Part shown: positions 25,530-36,869 of the stretch, piece by piece
Numbering within the stretch: position 1 is the stretch's first letter
Layout of the letters: each line of letters starts with the position of its first letter
From: Bifidobacterium saimiriisciurei
GTDB lineage: Bacteria; Actinomycetota; Actinomycetes; Actinomycetales; Bifidobacteriaceae
Length of the DNA: 64,000 nucleotides
Assembly: GCF_010667655.1 (NCBI RefSeq)
Contig: NZ_WHZU01000003.1
Coordinates: 1-64,000 of the forward strand
Direction: 5' to 3'
Notes under the pieces: model-generated
The model's input: only the letters and a program-made list of their open reading frames with translations
What the model was told of the DNA's origin: nothing
Database searches by the model: none
Translations under genes and position numbers: made by a program

Positions 25530-28265
25530 TCAGTCGCGCTGGGAGGCTTCCTCGACCGCGGCGGCGCCTTCGCGCTCGATGCGCAGACGGTGGCCTTCGG
25601 CCTGCGGCACGCCGTAGTAGGCGGCGATGGCGATGTCCTTCATGTCCTCGATCATCGGGATGCGCGGGTTGGCCGGGGTGCACTGGTCCTCGTAGGCGCG
25701 CATGCCGATCTGCTCGAGCACGCTCCAGAAGTAGTCCTCGTCAACGCCGGCGGCCTGGAAGGAACGGTCCATGCCCAGCTTGTTGTCGCGGTAGTCCTCG
25801 ACGGCGCGGGCCAAGTTCTCGACGCCTTCCTCGACGGTCTTGCCTGGGTCGATGCCGAGGTTCTTGGCGATCTCCTGGTAGCGCTGCGGGGCCACGTACT
25901 TGTTGTACTTCGGCCAGCTGGTCGGCTCGTCGGGGAGCTGGCCGTTGTAGCGGATGACGTACGGCAGCAGGATGGAGTTGGTGCGGCCGTGGGCGATGTG
26001 GCACAGGGCGCCGATGGTGTGGGCCATGCCGTGGCACATGCCGAGGAACGCGGAGCCGAATGCCATGCCGGCCATGGTGGCGGCGTTGTGCATCTTCTCC
26101 TGGGCCATCGGGTTGGCCGCGCCTTCCTTCACGGAGGTCTCGAGGTTCTCCCAGATCAGCTTGGCGGCGTGCAGCGCCATGCCGTCGGTGAAGTCGTTGG
26201 CGTACACCGAGACGAAGGCCTCGAAGGAGTGGGTCAGCGCGTCGAAGCCGGAGTCGGAGGCCAGCTTGCGCGGCTGGGTGCGGGCGAGCACCGGGTCGAC
26301 GATGGCCACGGACGGGGTCAGCGCGTAGTCGGTGACCGGGTACTTGTAGCCGGTCTTGTGATCGGTGATCACGGCGAACGGCGTGACTTCGGAGCCGGTG
26401 CCGGACGAGGTCGGGATGCAGACCAGGCGGGCCTTCTTGCCGAGGGCGGGCAGCTTGAACGCGCGCTTGCGGATATCGAAGAACTTCTCGCGGATGTCGG
26501 CGAACTCGATTTCCGGGTGCTCGTAGAGCAGCCACATGATCTTGGAGGCGTCCATCGGGGAGCCGCCGCCGATGGCGATGATGGTGTCGGGCTGGAACTC
26601 GTCACGCATCATGGCGGCGCCGCGCTCGACGGTCTCGACCGAGGGCTCGGGCTCGACGTAGTCGATGATGCGGTACTGCACGTTGTTCGGACGCAGGCGC
26701 AGCTGCTGGATGGCCTTCTCCACGACGCCCAGGTCGAGCATGACCTTGTCGCAGACGATGACGACGCGGTTGACGTCAGCCATGTCGCGCAGGTACTTGA
26801 TGGCGTTCGGCTCGAAGTAAGTCTTGGCCGGGATCTTGAACCACTGCATGTTGTTGTTCCTCCGAGCGACGCGCTTGATGTTGATGAGGTTGACGGCCTG
26901 GACGTTGCCGGAGACCGAGTTGCCGCCGTAGGAGCCGCAGCCGAGGGTCAGCGACGGGGCGATGGCGTTGTAGATGTCGCCGATGCCGCCGAGGGAGGAG
27001 GGCTGGTTCCAGATGATGCGGCAGGCGTGCATGCGGTTGCCGTACTCATCGACCAGGGCCTGGTCGTTCGTGTGGATGGCGGCGGTGTGGCCGGCGCCGT
27101 GCACGAGCATCTGCTCGCACATCTCGAAGGCCTGCTCCTTGTTGTCGGACTTCAGGAAGGCCTGGATCGGGGAGAGCTTCTCCATGGTGAGCGGCTCCAT
27201 CTCGCCGACCTCCTTGCACTCGGCGGCGAGGATGGTGGCGTCGGACGGAATCTCGAAGCCGGCGGCGTGGGCGATGGCCTGCGGGGACTTGCCGGGGACC
27301 CAGGCGTTGAGCTTGGTCTTCTGGTCCGGGCTCTCGTAGGCGGTGACGCCGAACACGAACTTCTCGAGCTTGGCCTTCTCCTCCTTGTTGACGAAGTAGG
27401 CCTTGCGCTTCTTGAGTTCGGCCAGCAGCGGCTCGTACACGGACTTGTCGGCGATGACGGCCTGCTCGGTGGCGCAGATCATGCCGTAGTCGAAGTGCTT
27501 GGAGAGGATGAGGTCGTTGGCGGTGCGCACGATGTCGGCGTCCGGGGCGATGTAGGCCGGGGCGTTGCCGGCGCCCACGCCGAGGGCGGGCTTGCCGGAG
27601 GTGTACGCGGCCTTGACCATGCCGGGACCGCCGGTGGCGAGGATGGTGGCGACGCCGGGGTGCTTCATCAGGGCGCCGGTGGCCTCGATGGACGGGTGCT
27701 CGATCCACTGGATGCAGTCCTCGGGGGCGCCGGCCTTGATGGCGGCGTCACGCACGATGCGGGCGGCCTCGACGGAGCACTTCTGGGCGCCGGGGTGGAA
27801 GCCGAAGACGATCGGGCAGCGGGTCTTCAGGGCGATGAGGGACTTGAAGATGGCGGTGGAGGTCGGGTTGGTGACCGGGGTGACGCCGGCGACCACGCCG
27901 ACGGGCTCGGCGATCTCGGTGATGCCTTCGACGTCATCCTCGCGGATGATGCCGACGGTCTTCTGACCTGCCAGGTAGTTGGTGATGTGCTCACACGCGA
28001 AGATGTTCTTGGTGGCCTTGTCCTCCACCAGACCACGCTTGGTCTCCTCGACGGCGAGCTTGGCGAGCACGAGGTGCTTGTTCAGCGCGGCGACGGAAGC
28101 CTTGGCGACGATGTGGTCGACCTGCTCCTGGTTGAGCTCCTCGAACTTCCTGAGGGCGACCTGCGCCTTCTTGACCAGGGCGTCGACTTCCTGCTCAGCG
28201 GACGGGACTTCATTGACCTGCGGTTCTGCTGCGGCTGCTTCGGCCTTCTTCTTAGCTGCGACCAC
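25530..28265 (-). CDS. adhE: Bifunctional acetaldehyde-CoA/alcohol dehydrogenase AdhE
   Basis: 911 residues from GTG 28265, which has AAGGAGG 5 nt upstream; an open frame extends 89 codons upstream but includes the promoter and Rex box. The N-terminal aldehyde dehydrogenase half contains the catalytic Cys in FDYGMICATEQAVI. The C-terminal iron-dependent alcohol dehydrogenase half contains GGGSPMDASKIMWLLYEHPE and the metal-binding His block GMCHGMAHTIGALCHIAHG. It reduces acetyl-CoA to ethanol, regenerating NAD+, and forms spirosomes. In bifidobacteria it balances NADH from the bifid shunt. Directly next to the GRE locus it could also take part in reducing hydroxyacetone, but this is speculation. 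Confidence 0.97.
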   Translation of the reverse strand: MVAAKKKAEAAAAEPQVNEVPSAEQEVDALVKKAQVALRKFEELNQEQVDHIVAKASVAALNKHLVLAKLAVEETKRGLVEDKATKNIFACEHITNYLAGQKTVGIIREDDVEGITEIAEPVGVVAGVTPVTNPTSTAIFKSLIALKTRCPIVFGFHPGAQKCSVEAARIVRDAAIKAGAPEDCIQWIEHPSIEATGALMKHPGVATILATGGPGMVKAAYTSGKPALGVGAGNAPAYIAPDADIVRTANDLILSKHFDYGMICATEQAVIADKSVYEPLLAELKKRKAYFVNKEEKAKLEKFVFGVTAYESPDQKTKLNAWVPGKSPQAIAHAAGFEIPSDATILAAECKEVGEMEPLTMEKLSPIQAFLKSDNKEQAFEMCEQMLVHGAGHTAAIHTNDQALVDEYGNRMHACRIIWNQPSSLGGIGDIYNAIAPSLTLGCGSYGGNSVSGNVQAVNLINIKRVARRNNNMQWFKIPAKTYFEPNAIKYLRDMADVNRVVIVCDKVMLDLGVVEKAIQQLRLRPNNVQYRIIDYVEPEPSVETVERGAAMMRDEFQPDTIIAIGGGSPMDASKIMWLLYEHPEIEFADIREKFFDIRKRAFKLPALGKKARLVCIPTSSGTGSEVTPFAVITDHKTGYKYPVTDYALTPSVAIVDPVLARTQPRKLASDSGFDALTHSFEAFVSVYANDFTDGMALHAAKLIWENLETSVKEGAANPMAQEKMHNAATMAGMAFGSAFLGMCHGMAHTIGALCHIAHGRTNSILLPYVIRYNGQLPDEPTSWPKYNKYVAPQRYQEIAKNLGIDPGKTVEEGVENLARAVEDYRDNKLGMDRSFQAAGVDEDYFWSVLEQIGMRAYEDQCTPANPRIPMIEDMKDIAIAAYYGVPQAEGHRLRIEREGAAAVEEASQRD

Positions 28266-28580
28266 GTGTCCTCCTTGATCGGTTAGCCAAGTATTTGGTT
28301 TGGTTTGATGTGGTTTGTATGCATGCAGGCGTTCTTCGCCATGTCCAGTCGTTGTTGATTGGAATGCCGAGTCGCGAACGTCTGTGGGTTCTCCTCCGCC
28401 CCTGCCGCTGGCTGCGGCCAGGGGTTGCATCACAGCGTGCCCGTTGTGATGCAACTCACAATAACACCAAACATCGGGAAGCGCCAAAACATCGTCCAAG
28501 CTTTTATAAAAGTATTTTCTAAAAGTGGGCAAAACCCTTGGAATTCTTTGTTTTGTAAGACATCGGGGTACTGTGGACGT
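28266..28580. other. Divergent intergenic region adhE-glgX (315 nt)
   Basis: Contains the roughly 180-nt adhE leader, the Rex-type operator, the overlapping GTTGCATCACA inverted repeat and, at 28501-28512, the AT-rich palindrome CTTTTATAAAAG. No gene is seen. The glgX promoter must be near its right end but I cannot assign it firmly. Confidence 0.6.
28444..28461. promoter_or_regulatory. Rex-type redox operator upstream of adhE
   Basis: TTGTGATGCAACTCACAA has the exact TTGTGA-N6-TCACAA form of Rex operators. Rex releases DNA at a high NADH/NAD+ ratio, derepressing fermentative genes such as adhE. On the minus strand a candidate adhE promoter (TTGGCG, 17 nt, TTATTG) ends at the operator, which would sit on the -10 and start point. 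The left half also belongs to a larger inverted repeat, GTTGCATCACA (28424-28434) and TGTGATGCAAC (28445-28455). Confidence 0.8.
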
Positions 28581-31322
<2,742 letters not shown>

Positions 31323-31410
31323 GCGTCGGCCATGTCGCGTCGGCGCCTTCGCAAGGCCGCCGATGCAACGGCCGGCCGGCGGCCGGCGATGAGAACGGCC
31401 GATGATATAC

Positions 31411-31449
31411 GAAAAAGCCCCTCGTCCAATCGGACGAAGGGCTTTTTCG
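31411..31449. terminator. Bidirectional terminator between glgX and rpsI
   Basis: GAAAAAGCCCCTCGTCC and its near reverse complement GGACGAAGGGCTTTTTC flank the loop AATC. T-runs follow on both strands, so it can stop both converging transcripts. Confidence 0.88.
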
Positions 31450-31496
31450 ATGCCGTGCAGGCGGCGATTCGCCGCCATGCATGCAGTAGGCGAAAC

Positions 31497-31985
31497 TTAA
31501 CGCTTCGAGTACTGCGGGGCGCGACGAGCCTTGTGCAGACCGGCCTTCTTACGTTCCACCGCACGGGCGTCACGGGTCAGGAATCCGGCCTTCTTCAGGG
31601 CGGCGCGGTTGGCGTCACGGTCGATGGCGTTCAGGGCGCGGGCGACGCCGAGACGGATGGCGCCGGCCTGGCCGGTGGTGCCACCGCCGTCGACGAGCAC
31701 GACGACGTCGAACTTGCCTTCGAGCTTCAGCAGAACGATCGGGGAGTTGACCTCACGCTGCTGGATCTTGCCCGGGAAGAACTCCTCCAGGGTGCGACCG
31801 TTGATCGTCCACTTGCCGGTGCCCGGAATCAGACGAACGCGGGCGACGGCTTCCTTACGACGGCCGGTGCCGTAGCCCGGAGCGATCGTGGAGGTGCCGG
31901 TGCCAGCGCCAGCATTGGTCTCGGAAGTGTACTGGGTGAGCTCCTCTTCGGTCTCCTGGACCGCGGAGTTGATGTTTTCAGCCAT
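31497..31985 (-). CDS. rpsI: 30S ribosomal protein S9
   Basis: 162 residues from ATG 31985 with GAAAGGAG upstream. A roughly 35-residue Glu/Thr/Gly-rich N-terminal extension precedes the S9 domain ([20 protein letters not shown]), which ends in the decoding-centre tail [18 protein letters not shown]. Follows rplM by 26 nt, the usual rplM-rpsI pair. Confidence 0.97.
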   Translation of the reverse strand: MAENINSAVQETEEELTQYTSETNAGAGTGTSTIAPGYGTGRRKEAVARVRLIPGTGKWTINGRTLEEFFPGKIQQREVNSPIVLLKLEGKFDVVVLVDGGGTTGQAGAIRLGVARALNAIDRDANRAALKKAGFLTRDARAVERKKAGLHKARRAPQYSKR

Positions 31986-32011
31986 AATCGGTGTCTCCTT
32001 TCGGTCCTGAA

Positions 32012-32461
32012 TCACTTAGCCTGCTGGGAGATCTGCTTGATCTCGTACTCAACGGGCTTCTGAGGGGTGTGCGGGTGCTCGGCACCCTTGAAGATGCGCA
32101 GGCGGCTCAGCTGAACCTTGGCCAGACGGTTCTTCGGCAGCATGCCCTTGACGGCGGCCTTGATCATGCGCTCGGGGTTCTTCTCGAGCAGCTCGCCGTA
32201 GCTGTCGGCGCGCAGGCCACCCGGGAAGCCGGAGTGCATGTACAGGTTCTTGCCGAGCTTGTTGCCGGACAGGGCGATCTTCTCAGCGTTGATGATGATG
32301 ACATGGTTGCCACCGTCGGCGTGAGGAGCGAACGTCGGCTTGTTCTTGCCGCGCAGCAGGTTGGCGGCAGTGGTTGCGAGACGGCCGAGAACCACGTCGG
32401 TGGCGTCGATGACGTACCACTCGTGGGTCAGATCGTTAGGCTTCGGAGTGAAAGTTTTCAC
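32012..32461 (-). CDS. rplM: 50S ribosomal protein L13
   Basis: 149 residues from GTG 32461 (AAAAGG 6 nt upstream), reading [20 protein letters not shown]. The block [20 protein letters not shown] and [20 protein letters not shown] identify L13, an early assembly protein. Confidence 0.97.
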   Translation of the reverse strand: MKTFTPKPNDLTHEWYVIDATDVVLGRLATTAANLLRGKNKPTFAPHADGGNHVIIINAEKIALSGNKLGKNLYMHSGFPGGLRADSYGELLEKNPERMIKAAVKGMLPKNRLAKVQLSRLRIFKGAEHPHTPQKPVEYEIKQISQQAK

Positions 32462-32645
32462 GATATACCTTTTCTTTACTATTGTGTTCCGGGCAATTGC
32501 GGATTGGTTAGGTCCCCTTTTGCCTCATTATCCGTGGGCTCCCTGAAAGTCCTATTGGCGAGTGGGACAGCGCTTTGAAGGACCCCTGGGAAACACAACA
32601 ATCCACTAGTGTACCGCTTTTTACGCGTTCGTCAAAACACCGGGG

Positions 32646-33116
32646 TCAATGCGACACGCCGATGATTTCGTCGTAAAGCCGCGACAGACGCTCATCGCGA
32701 TGCTTCCTGTCGAGCTCGCATTCCCAGACGGTGATGACGTGCCATCCCATCTCCTCGAGTTCGGCGCGCTGCCGTCGGTCGCGGTCGCGATTGCGGGTGA
32801 GCTTGGCCTTCCAGAACTCGACGTTCGACTTCGGCATCGAGTGCTTCGAACAGCCTTCGTGCATATGCCAGAAACATCCGTTGACGAATACGATGACATG
32901 CCATTTCGGCAGCACGATGTCGGGATGGCCTGGATAGCGCCTGTCGTTCTTGCGGAACCGCAGTCCGCGACGGAACAGGTAGCTTCGGGTGAGCGTCTCG
33001 ATGGAGGTGTCCTTGCCGCGGATGTGCGACATGGTGTAGCTGCGCGTGCCGCGCTCGTATTTCTCCGGCTTCGCGCTTTTCCCGGATTTCCTTGGTTTTC
33101 TGGCTGCCATCGCCAT
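32646..33116 (-). CDS. vsr: Very short patch repair endonuclease (Vsr)
   Basis: 156 residues from ATG 33116 (or 33110); no strong ribosome-binding site. Vsr nicks 5' of the T in T:G mismatches that arise from deamination of 5-methylcytosine. The family features are MSHIRGKDTSIETLTRSYLF, the catalytic Asp in YPGHPDIVLPKWHVIVFV and the zinc and aromatic block NGCFWHMHEGCSKHS. No cytosine methyltransferase or restriction enzyme is in this window, so it is an orphan here. Neighbours rplM and malQ are unrelated. Confidence 0.93.
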   Translation of the reverse strand: MAMAARKPRKSGKSAKPEKYERGTRSYTMSHIRGKDTSIETLTRSYLFRRGLRFRKNDRRYPGHPDIVLPKWHVIVFVNGCFWHMHEGCSKHSMPKSNVEFWKAKLTRNRDRDRRQRAELEEMGWHVITVWECELDRKHRDERLSRLYDEIIGVSH

Positions 33117-33242
33117 CGATGGTATCCCGGCGAGGAGATCTTGGCGGATGCGGGTTCCGAGATTTTTCGATCCTCCATACGATGAACGGCTCCTCCTGCT
33201 TCGCAGGGGAGCCGTATCGATACACCGAAAAGGGGCCGGAGG

Positions 33243-35411
33243 CTACTTCTCGCCGCGCATCACGGCGGCGAGGGACTGGACTCGCGGCCTGTCGAACAGG
33301 TCGTCGAGCAGCACTGGGGCGCCTTCGCCGTCGGCGAGCGGAATGCGCCAGTTCGGATACTCGTTGTTCGTGCCCGGCTGGTTCTGCGTGCGGCGTTCCC
33401 CCACGGCGTCGGTGATGGTGGCGCACAGCAGCTTCGACGGCGACGCGCACAGCGCACGGTGCATGCCTTCGATGAGGTCCTGCTCGTGGGCGTCCTCGTC
33501 ATCAAGCCATTCGCGCTGGATCCAGCCTCCGTCGGCCAGCATGGAGAGCAGGGCGTCATGCTCGCGCTTGGCGTCGGCCATGAACTCCTCCTCGCTGCCG
33601 GTGAGCAGATGCAGCTGGCTGCGCAGCTTCACATGCACGTACCTGAGGTAGCCGGCCGTCGGCGGGATGTCGTGCGTGGTGACCGAGGCCAGGGTGAGCG
33701 GACGCCAGTCCTGCGGCTTGCGGAACTTGCCGTCGCGCTGTTCGAACCATTCGATGGCGCAGCCCAGCAGGCCGTGGGCGGCAAGCTCCTTGGCCATGTA
33801 GTCCGGGACCACGCCGAGGTCCTCGCCGACCACCACACCGTGGGCGCGCTCCGCCTCGAGGGCCAGGATGCCCAGCATCACGTCGGAGTCGTAGTACACG
33901 TAGGCGCCTTCCTTGGCGCTGCGGCCTTCGGGAATCCACCACAGGCGGAACAGGCCGATGGCATGGTCGATGCGCACGGCGCCGGCGTGGGCGAACATGC
34001 CGGCGACGATGTCGCGGTACGCCTTGTATCCGGTGTTGGCGAGGTATTCCGGGTTCAGCGGCGGCTGGCTCCAGTTCTGTCCCTGCTGGTTGTAGAAGTC
34101 CGGCGGGGCGCCGACGGTGGCGCCGTAGGCGAAGCGTTCCGGGTTCCACCACACGTCCGAACCGTAGGGATGCACGCCCACGGCCATGTCGGCCATGATG
34201 CCGATGCGCATGCCGGCGTCATGCGCCGTCTGCTGGGCGTCGGCGAGCTGCTCCTCGGCGATCCACTCGAGCCAGCGGTAGAACTCGAGGGTATCGGGGT
34301 ACTGCTTGCGCAGCTGCTCGATCTCGGGGGACTTGCGGCCGTATGCCTTGACCCACGATCCGGCCTCGTCGGTCGGCGCCCCCCACTTGTCGTAGGCCAG
34401 GCACCATGTGGCGTAGCCCTCCAGATCCTCGCCGGCCTTCTTCTTGTACTCGTCGAAGGCGCGCTGGCGCTCCTCGGTGCGAGACGCCTTGAAGATGGAC
34501 CACAGGGCCGGCATCTTCGCGCTCCACATCTCGTCGCGGTCGATCTTGTCGGCGTCGGTGTTGAGCAGCTTCACCGAATCGTGCAGACGGGAGACCTGCG
34601 CCTTGGTCTCGTCGGGAAGCTCGGAGAACTCGGGGATGCTTTCCGGATGGATGTACGTGAAGTTGACGAAGCGGCGGGAGATCGGCAGATAGGGGGACGG
34701 AGTGAGCGGGGTGCACGGCTCTCCGGCGTGCACGGGGTTGATGAGCACGAAGTCGGAGCCCGTCTTCTCCTTGGATTCGCGCAGCATGGTCTTCAGGTCG
34801 CCGAAGTCGCCGACGCCCCACGACTGCGAGGAGCGCGTTGAATAGAACTGTGCCATCCAGCCCCACAGGTGCCCGTGCTTCATGGGGTCGAGCAGTTCGA
34901 TCTTCTCCGGCGCGCAGATCAGCGTGGCGGTCTCGACACGATTCCCCACCTTCACCTGAAGCGTGTGATAGCCGAGCGGCACGTCGGCGGGGATGATGAT
35001 GACCGAGTTCACCACGAACCGGTCGGAAAGCGCCTTCGCCATGGCTCCATCGCCGGCGTCGCCCTCCAACGGCCCGTATTCGGTGCCGTCCTCCAGCGTC
35101 AGCGTCGCCGACGGCACGTCGGTGACGCCGTGGTTCACCTTGATACGGCTTTCGTGTCCGGCGATGTGCAGCAGCGTCGGTGCGACAAGGCGGCTGTAGA
35201 TGCTTTCGTTCGCCTGCGTCAATGCAGCGGCGATGGCATCGTCATCCGACGCGTCGACTCCCAGACTGGCCAGGACGTTCACCAAGACATCATCGTCTAT
35301 CTCAACATATTCGCCCTGCTGGCCCACGTAGAACGTGGCCACACCCTTGGCCTTTGCCAGCTGAATCAGCGGGCGGGCCAGGCGTTCATTGGATTCTTCT
35401 CGCTGTTCCAT
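33243..35411 (-). CDS. malQ: 4-alpha-glucanotransferase (amylomaltase, GH77)
   Basis: 722 residues. Moves alpha-1,4-glucan segments between maltodextrins and to glucose. The catalytic residues are Asp482 (GAVRIDHAIGLFRLWW), Glu530 (GVVVGEDLGVVPDY) and Asp581 (TTHDIPPTAGYLRY). The roughly 150-residue N-terminal domain places it with the longer MalQ form of enterobacteria and actinobacteria. With GlgX nearby it points to intracellular glycogen or maltodextrin processing, but the two genes are not in one operon. Confidence 0.96.
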   Translation of the reverse strand: MEQREESNERLARPLIQLAKAKGVATFYVGQQGEYVEIDDDVLVNVLASLGVDASDDDAIAAALTQANESIYSRLVAPTLLHIAGHESRIKVNHGVTDVPSATLTLEDGTEYGPLEGDAGDGAMAKALSDRFVVNSVIIIPADVPLGYHTLQVKVGNRVETATLICAPEKIELLDPMKHGHLWGWMAQFYSTRSSQSWGVGDFGDLKTMLRESKEKTGSDFVLINPVHAGEPCTPLTPSPYLPISRRFVNFTYIHPESIPEFSELPDETKAQVSRLHDSVKLLNTDADKIDRDEMWSAKMPALWSIFKASRTEERQRAFDEYKKKAGEDLEGYATWCLAYDKWGAPTDEAGSWVKAYGRKSPEIEQLRKQYPDTLEFYRWLEWIAEEQLADAQQTAHDAGMRIGIMADMAVGVHPYGSDVWWNPERFAYGATVGAPPDFYNQQGQNWSQPPLNPEYLANTGYKAYRDIVAGMFAHAGAVRIDHAIGLFRLWWIPEGRSAKEGAYVYYDSDVMLGILALEAERAHGVVVGEDLGVVPDYMAKELAAHGLLGCAIEWFEQRDGKFRKPQDWRPLTLASVTTHDIPPTAGYLRYVHVKLRSQLHLLTGSEEEFMADAKREHDALLSMLADGGWIQREWLDDEDAHEQDLIEGMHRALCASPSKLLCATITDAVGERRTQNQPGTNNEYPNWRIPLADGEGAPVLLDDLFDRPRVQSLAAVMRGEK

Positions 35412-35509
35412 AGTCCCAGCTTAACGCCGAAACCCGCCGTTGCAACGTTTGACATGCCCCTGTTAACCTGCCGTATACACTTTTTCGCATATCCGCGGGG
35501 GCATCCGTT

Positions 35510-36115
35510 TCAGCCCCGGCCGGAGCGACGACGCTCCACGGCGTGGCGCACCTGGATGTCGGGGTCGTCGGCCAGCCGTTCCAGCGTCTCCTCGCCGGTG
35601 TTGGGATTGAGCGCCACCGCCCTTCGAATCATCGCGGTCAGCACGGCCGGCCCGTCCTTGCCCTCGTCCACGCCGAAGCGCGAGAGCAGGTCGAGCACAT
35701 GGGCGTCGTTGCGTTCGTCCTCGGCGCCTTCCATGCGCATCTTCCACGAGGTCATCGGATTGGCGAGCGCGGCGGCGCGCACCTCGTCCACGTCGTCCTT
35801 GGTGAGCCGGCCGACCAGCCAGTTCTTGTCGTTGGTGTTCTCGGCGACGGCCTTGCGCACCGAAGGCTCGGGGTCCTCGCTGAGCTTGACGAGGATGTTC
35901 GGGAACGGCATGGTCTGCGCGAGGTAGAGACGGTCCTCCACCGCCGTGTGGTGGTTGCCGGCCACGGCCTCCAGCAATGCCGTGGCTCGGGAGAACGCGG
36001 CGGCGTCGCTGCGGTCGGGCAGCGGCCGGCGGGCGAATTCGCCGAGCTCCTGCGGGTCCTCGGAGTGGCGCAGGCGTTCGTAGGTGGCGGTCAGCGGTTC
36101 GTGCTCTTCGGTCAT
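35510..36115 (-). CDS. Helical-repeat protein (HEAT/LRV-like) of unknown function
   Basis: 201 residues. I do not recognise a named family. The central part shows repeated units of about 24 residues with the pattern LA.D..P.VR.AVA.N (ILVKLSEDPEPSVRKAVAEN, LTKDDVDEVRAAALANP, LERLADDPDIQVRHAVERR), typical of HEAT or leucine-rich variant repeats that form a curved protein-binding scaffold. Acidic, cytoplasmic, no Cys and no signal peptide. Lies between malQ and yigZ on the same strand with separate spacing. Confidence 0.6.
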   Translation of the reverse strand: MTEEHEPLTATYERLRHSEDPQELGEFARRPLPDRSDAAAFSRATALLEAVAGNHHTAVEDRLYLAQTMPFPNILVKLSEDPEPSVRKAVAENTNDKNWLVGRLTKDDVDEVRAAALANPMTSWKMRMEGAEDERNDAHVLDLLSRFGVDEGKDGPAVLTAMIRRAVALNPNTGEETLERLADDPDIQVRHAVERRRSGRG

Positions 36116-36196
36116 GGGTTCCAGCTTACTGAATCGTGTTGGCGGGTGGATGGTCGGATTGTTCGCGGTGCGGCGTCGACGGCCAGGAGCCGATGC

Positions 36197-36841
36197 CTAG
36201 TCGGCGTCGGGTACGGGACTGTTCAGGGTTCCCTGGAACTCCGGTTCGACGGCGGCGTTGAAGGTCTCACGAACGCGGTTTTCGAATCCTGCCGCCTCGG
36301 TTTCGGGCACGGTGAGCGTCATGGCCACGCGGTCGGTGAACTCCTCATGTTCCACCACGCCGCCGGCAAGCGTGACGAGCTGCCGCATCATGGTCAGCTG
36401 CGGGTAGTCGATGACGACGCCGTATCGGCGGCATGCGACGATGTCGGCGCCCTTGGCGGCCTTGACGGCCAGCGAGGCGGCCGACGAGTACGCGCGGATC
36501 AGGCCGCCGGAGCCGAGGAGTATGCCGCCGAAGTATCGGGTGACGCATACCACGCAGTCGGTGAGTCCGGATTGGCGCAGGACGTCGAGAATGGGCTTGC
36601 CGGCCGTGCCGGAGGGTTCGCCGTCGTCGCTCATGCGTTCGCCGAGCTGGCCGTCGGAGCCTCCCCATACGGCGGCGTATGCCACATGCCGGGCCTTGGG
36701 ATGCTGTTCGCGGATGATTTCCACGAAGGCGAGCGCGTCGTCCTGGGAGTCGATGTGGCAGGCGTCGCCGATGAATTCGGATTTCTTCTCCGTCAGCGCG
36801 TCGTGCGCCGGATCATCCAACGTGTTGAGAATGGTACGCAT
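36197..36841 (-). CDS. yigZ: IMPACT/YigZ family protein
   Basis: 214 residues. The N-terminal UPF0029 domain shows KKSEFIGDACHIDSQDDALA, KARHVAYAAVWG, MSDDGEPSGTAGKPILDVLR and VTRYFGGILLGSGGLIRAYS, which are diagnostic. A C-terminal ferredoxin-like domain (DUF1949) follows. Eukaryotic homologues regulate Gcn2; the bacterial role is unclear, possibly nucleic-acid binding or proline dipeptide handling in some species. Same strand as its neighbours. Confidence 0.9.
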   Translation of the reverse strand: MRTILNTLDDPAHDALTEKKSEFIGDACHIDSQDDALAFVEIIREQHPKARHVAYAAVWGGSDGQLGERMSDDGEPSGTAGKPILDVLRQSGLTDCVVCVTRYFGGILLGSGGLIRAYSSAASLAVKAAKGADIVACRRYGVVIDYPQLTMMRQLVTLAGGVVEHEEFTDRVAMTLTVPETEAAGFENRVRETFNAAVEPEFQGTLNSPVPDAD

Positions 36842-36869
36842 GCTGTCGGTTCGCTTTCATCGGTCGGTG

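Noticed and set aside
25590..28286. 898-residue open frame on the plus strand
   Set aside because: It is exactly antisense to adhE; the translation is Gly/Asp/Val/Leu-rich without any domain, as expected for the shadow of a GC-rich gene.
25530..28532. 1000-residue version of AdhE
   Set aside because: The first 89 codons cover the promoter and Rex operator; GTG 28265 has a perfect ribosome-binding site and gives the family length.
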